DNA from: Fasciola hepatica
Taxonomy: Eukaryota > Platyhelminthes > Trematoda > Plagiorchiida > Fasciolidae
Length of the DNA stretch: 64,000 nt
Direction of reading: 5' to 3'
NCBI GenBank assembly: GCA_948099385.1
Contig: CANUEZ040000191.1
Coordinates: 4,774,001-4,838,000 of the forward strand
Both the position numbers and the translations under genes were made by a program. The notes below the pieces were generated by a model. That model was not told where the DNA came from and did no database searches. It was given only the letters and a program-made list of their open reading frames with translations. Position 1 is the stretch's first letter, and every line of letters starts with the position of its first letter. Of this stretch, positions 63,638 to 64,000 are shown piece by piece.

Positions 63638-64000
63638 GGGCCTAAGTAAAACCAAGGCATTCCCTTATGAACAATCCCCACACAGATTGCTCATACAATG
63701 CAATAGAGCAGTAGCAGAGTAGATTTGTATAATATGATTCTCCATGCAGCTTGAACACTGAACTGACCATTGGAAATGATGGAAGCACTGTACAGCTGTT
63801 TGATCCGCTAAGGGAATCATGAGCATTGCACATGGACAGAACCCATACGGGGACACGAACAACGGGTGGGGTGAACGAATGTCAGTCGAACACCCAAACC
63901 ACAAGGCTATCCCATATGGGTCTCAACGCTTTGTTCAACATATACAACACATGATATAGCACAATCCCCAAATTGGCTTCGGCTTTCGCTTTCGCTTTGA
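63638..64000 (+). repeat. Partial satellite monomer at right edge
   Basis: Starts with gggcctaagtaaaacc, carries the 2-bp aatccccacacag insertion, and is cut by the window end inside tttcgctttga. The array continues to the right. Confidence 0.95.

Larger units (their letters stand above)
1..64000. repeat. 423-bp satellite DNA array filling the whole window
   Basis: The same unit recurs from first base to last, always in the same orientation, with the landmark gggcctaag (or a one-base variant) every 421-429 bp. There are 150 complete units between 167 and 63,637, and partial units at both edges. Neighbouring units differ by a few substitutions and by indels of 1-6 bp. No unique spacer, transposable element, inversion or gene interrupts the array. 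Long homogeneous satellite arrays with higher-order structure are typical of eukaryotic heterochromatin, often centromeric. The family is not one I recognise, so the placement on a chromosome is inference. Confidence 0.98.

Noticed and set aside
1..64000. CRISPR array
   Set aside because: The unit is 423 bp, with no short repeats separated by unique spacers and no cas genes; the entire unit is conserved.
1..64000. Ribosomal DNA or 5S/tRNA gene cluster
   Set aside because: No rRNA or tRNA sequence is recognisable. I found no good A or B box of an internal RNA polymerase III promoter and no cloverleaf.
1..64000. Tandem repeats inside a transposon or long terminal repeats
   Set aside because: No terminal inverted repeats, primer-binding site, polypurine tract, target duplications or transposase/reverse-transcriptase reading frame are visible. 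The pattern is plain head-to-tail satellite.
1..64000. Telomeric or simple-repeat arrays
   Set aside because: No telomere-type hexamer array is present. The only short repeat is the four-unit ggcttt/cgcttt run within each monomer.

Overview
The whole 64 kb window is one uninterrupted tandem satellite DNA array. The basic monomer is 423 bp (about 44% G+C, counted by hand on one typical unit). It repeats head to tail in a single orientation from the first base to the last. Counting from the landmark gggcctaag, the first complete monomer starts at 167 and the last landmark is at 63,638. That is 63,471 bp, or 150 complete monomers averaging 423.1 bp, plus a 166-bp partial unit at the left edge and a 363-bp partial unit at the right edge. 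The array therefore runs off both ends and is longer than 64 kb. I found no unique sequence, rRNA, tRNA, mobile element, CRISPR array or credible protein gene.

An array of this length and regularity, with higher-order structure and no genes, points to a eukaryotic nuclear genome and to constitutive heterochromatin (centromeric, pericentromeric, subtelomeric or sex/B-chromosome). I do not recognise the satellite family and cannot name the species or the chromosomal position from sequence alone.

Layout. 1-3,879: irregular monomers. 3,880-10,758: an 8-monomer higher-order repeat (HOR-A, 3,387 bp) in two almost identical copies, followed to about 12,002 by a shortened, chimeric third copy. 12,003-20,730: irregular monomers, with a divergent doublet at 13.5-14.0 kb and a local subfamily at 17.5-19.0 kb. 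20,731-47,540: mostly three-monomer higher-order repeats (1,266-1,272 bp) in several domains (20.7-24.5, 30.9-36.5, 37.8-40.3 and 41.6-47.5 kb). These are interrupted by reshuffled cassettes (24-31 kb), a two-monomer repeat (36.5-37.8 kb) and a single-monomer duplication (40.3-41.2 kb). 47,540-51,960: irregular monomers with an aactagg marker family. 51,960-57,505: a 7-monomer higher-order repeat (HOR-C, 2,977 bp) in nearly two copies. 57,506 to the end: irregular monomers.

Within the monomer, variation is concentrated in a few places: the start of the unit, a cacaca-length site, and the segment from ctatcc to acatg. The segment containing the hexamer run (ggcttc ggcttt cgcttt cgcttt) varies little. 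Its end forms a 17-bp motif matching 7 of the 9 essential positions of the mammalian CENP-B box. Short open frames recur on the minus strand in nearly every monomer because the unit length is divisible by three. I treat them as by-products of the repeat, not genes. All comparisons were made by eye, so boundaries are approximate unless a specific base difference is named.
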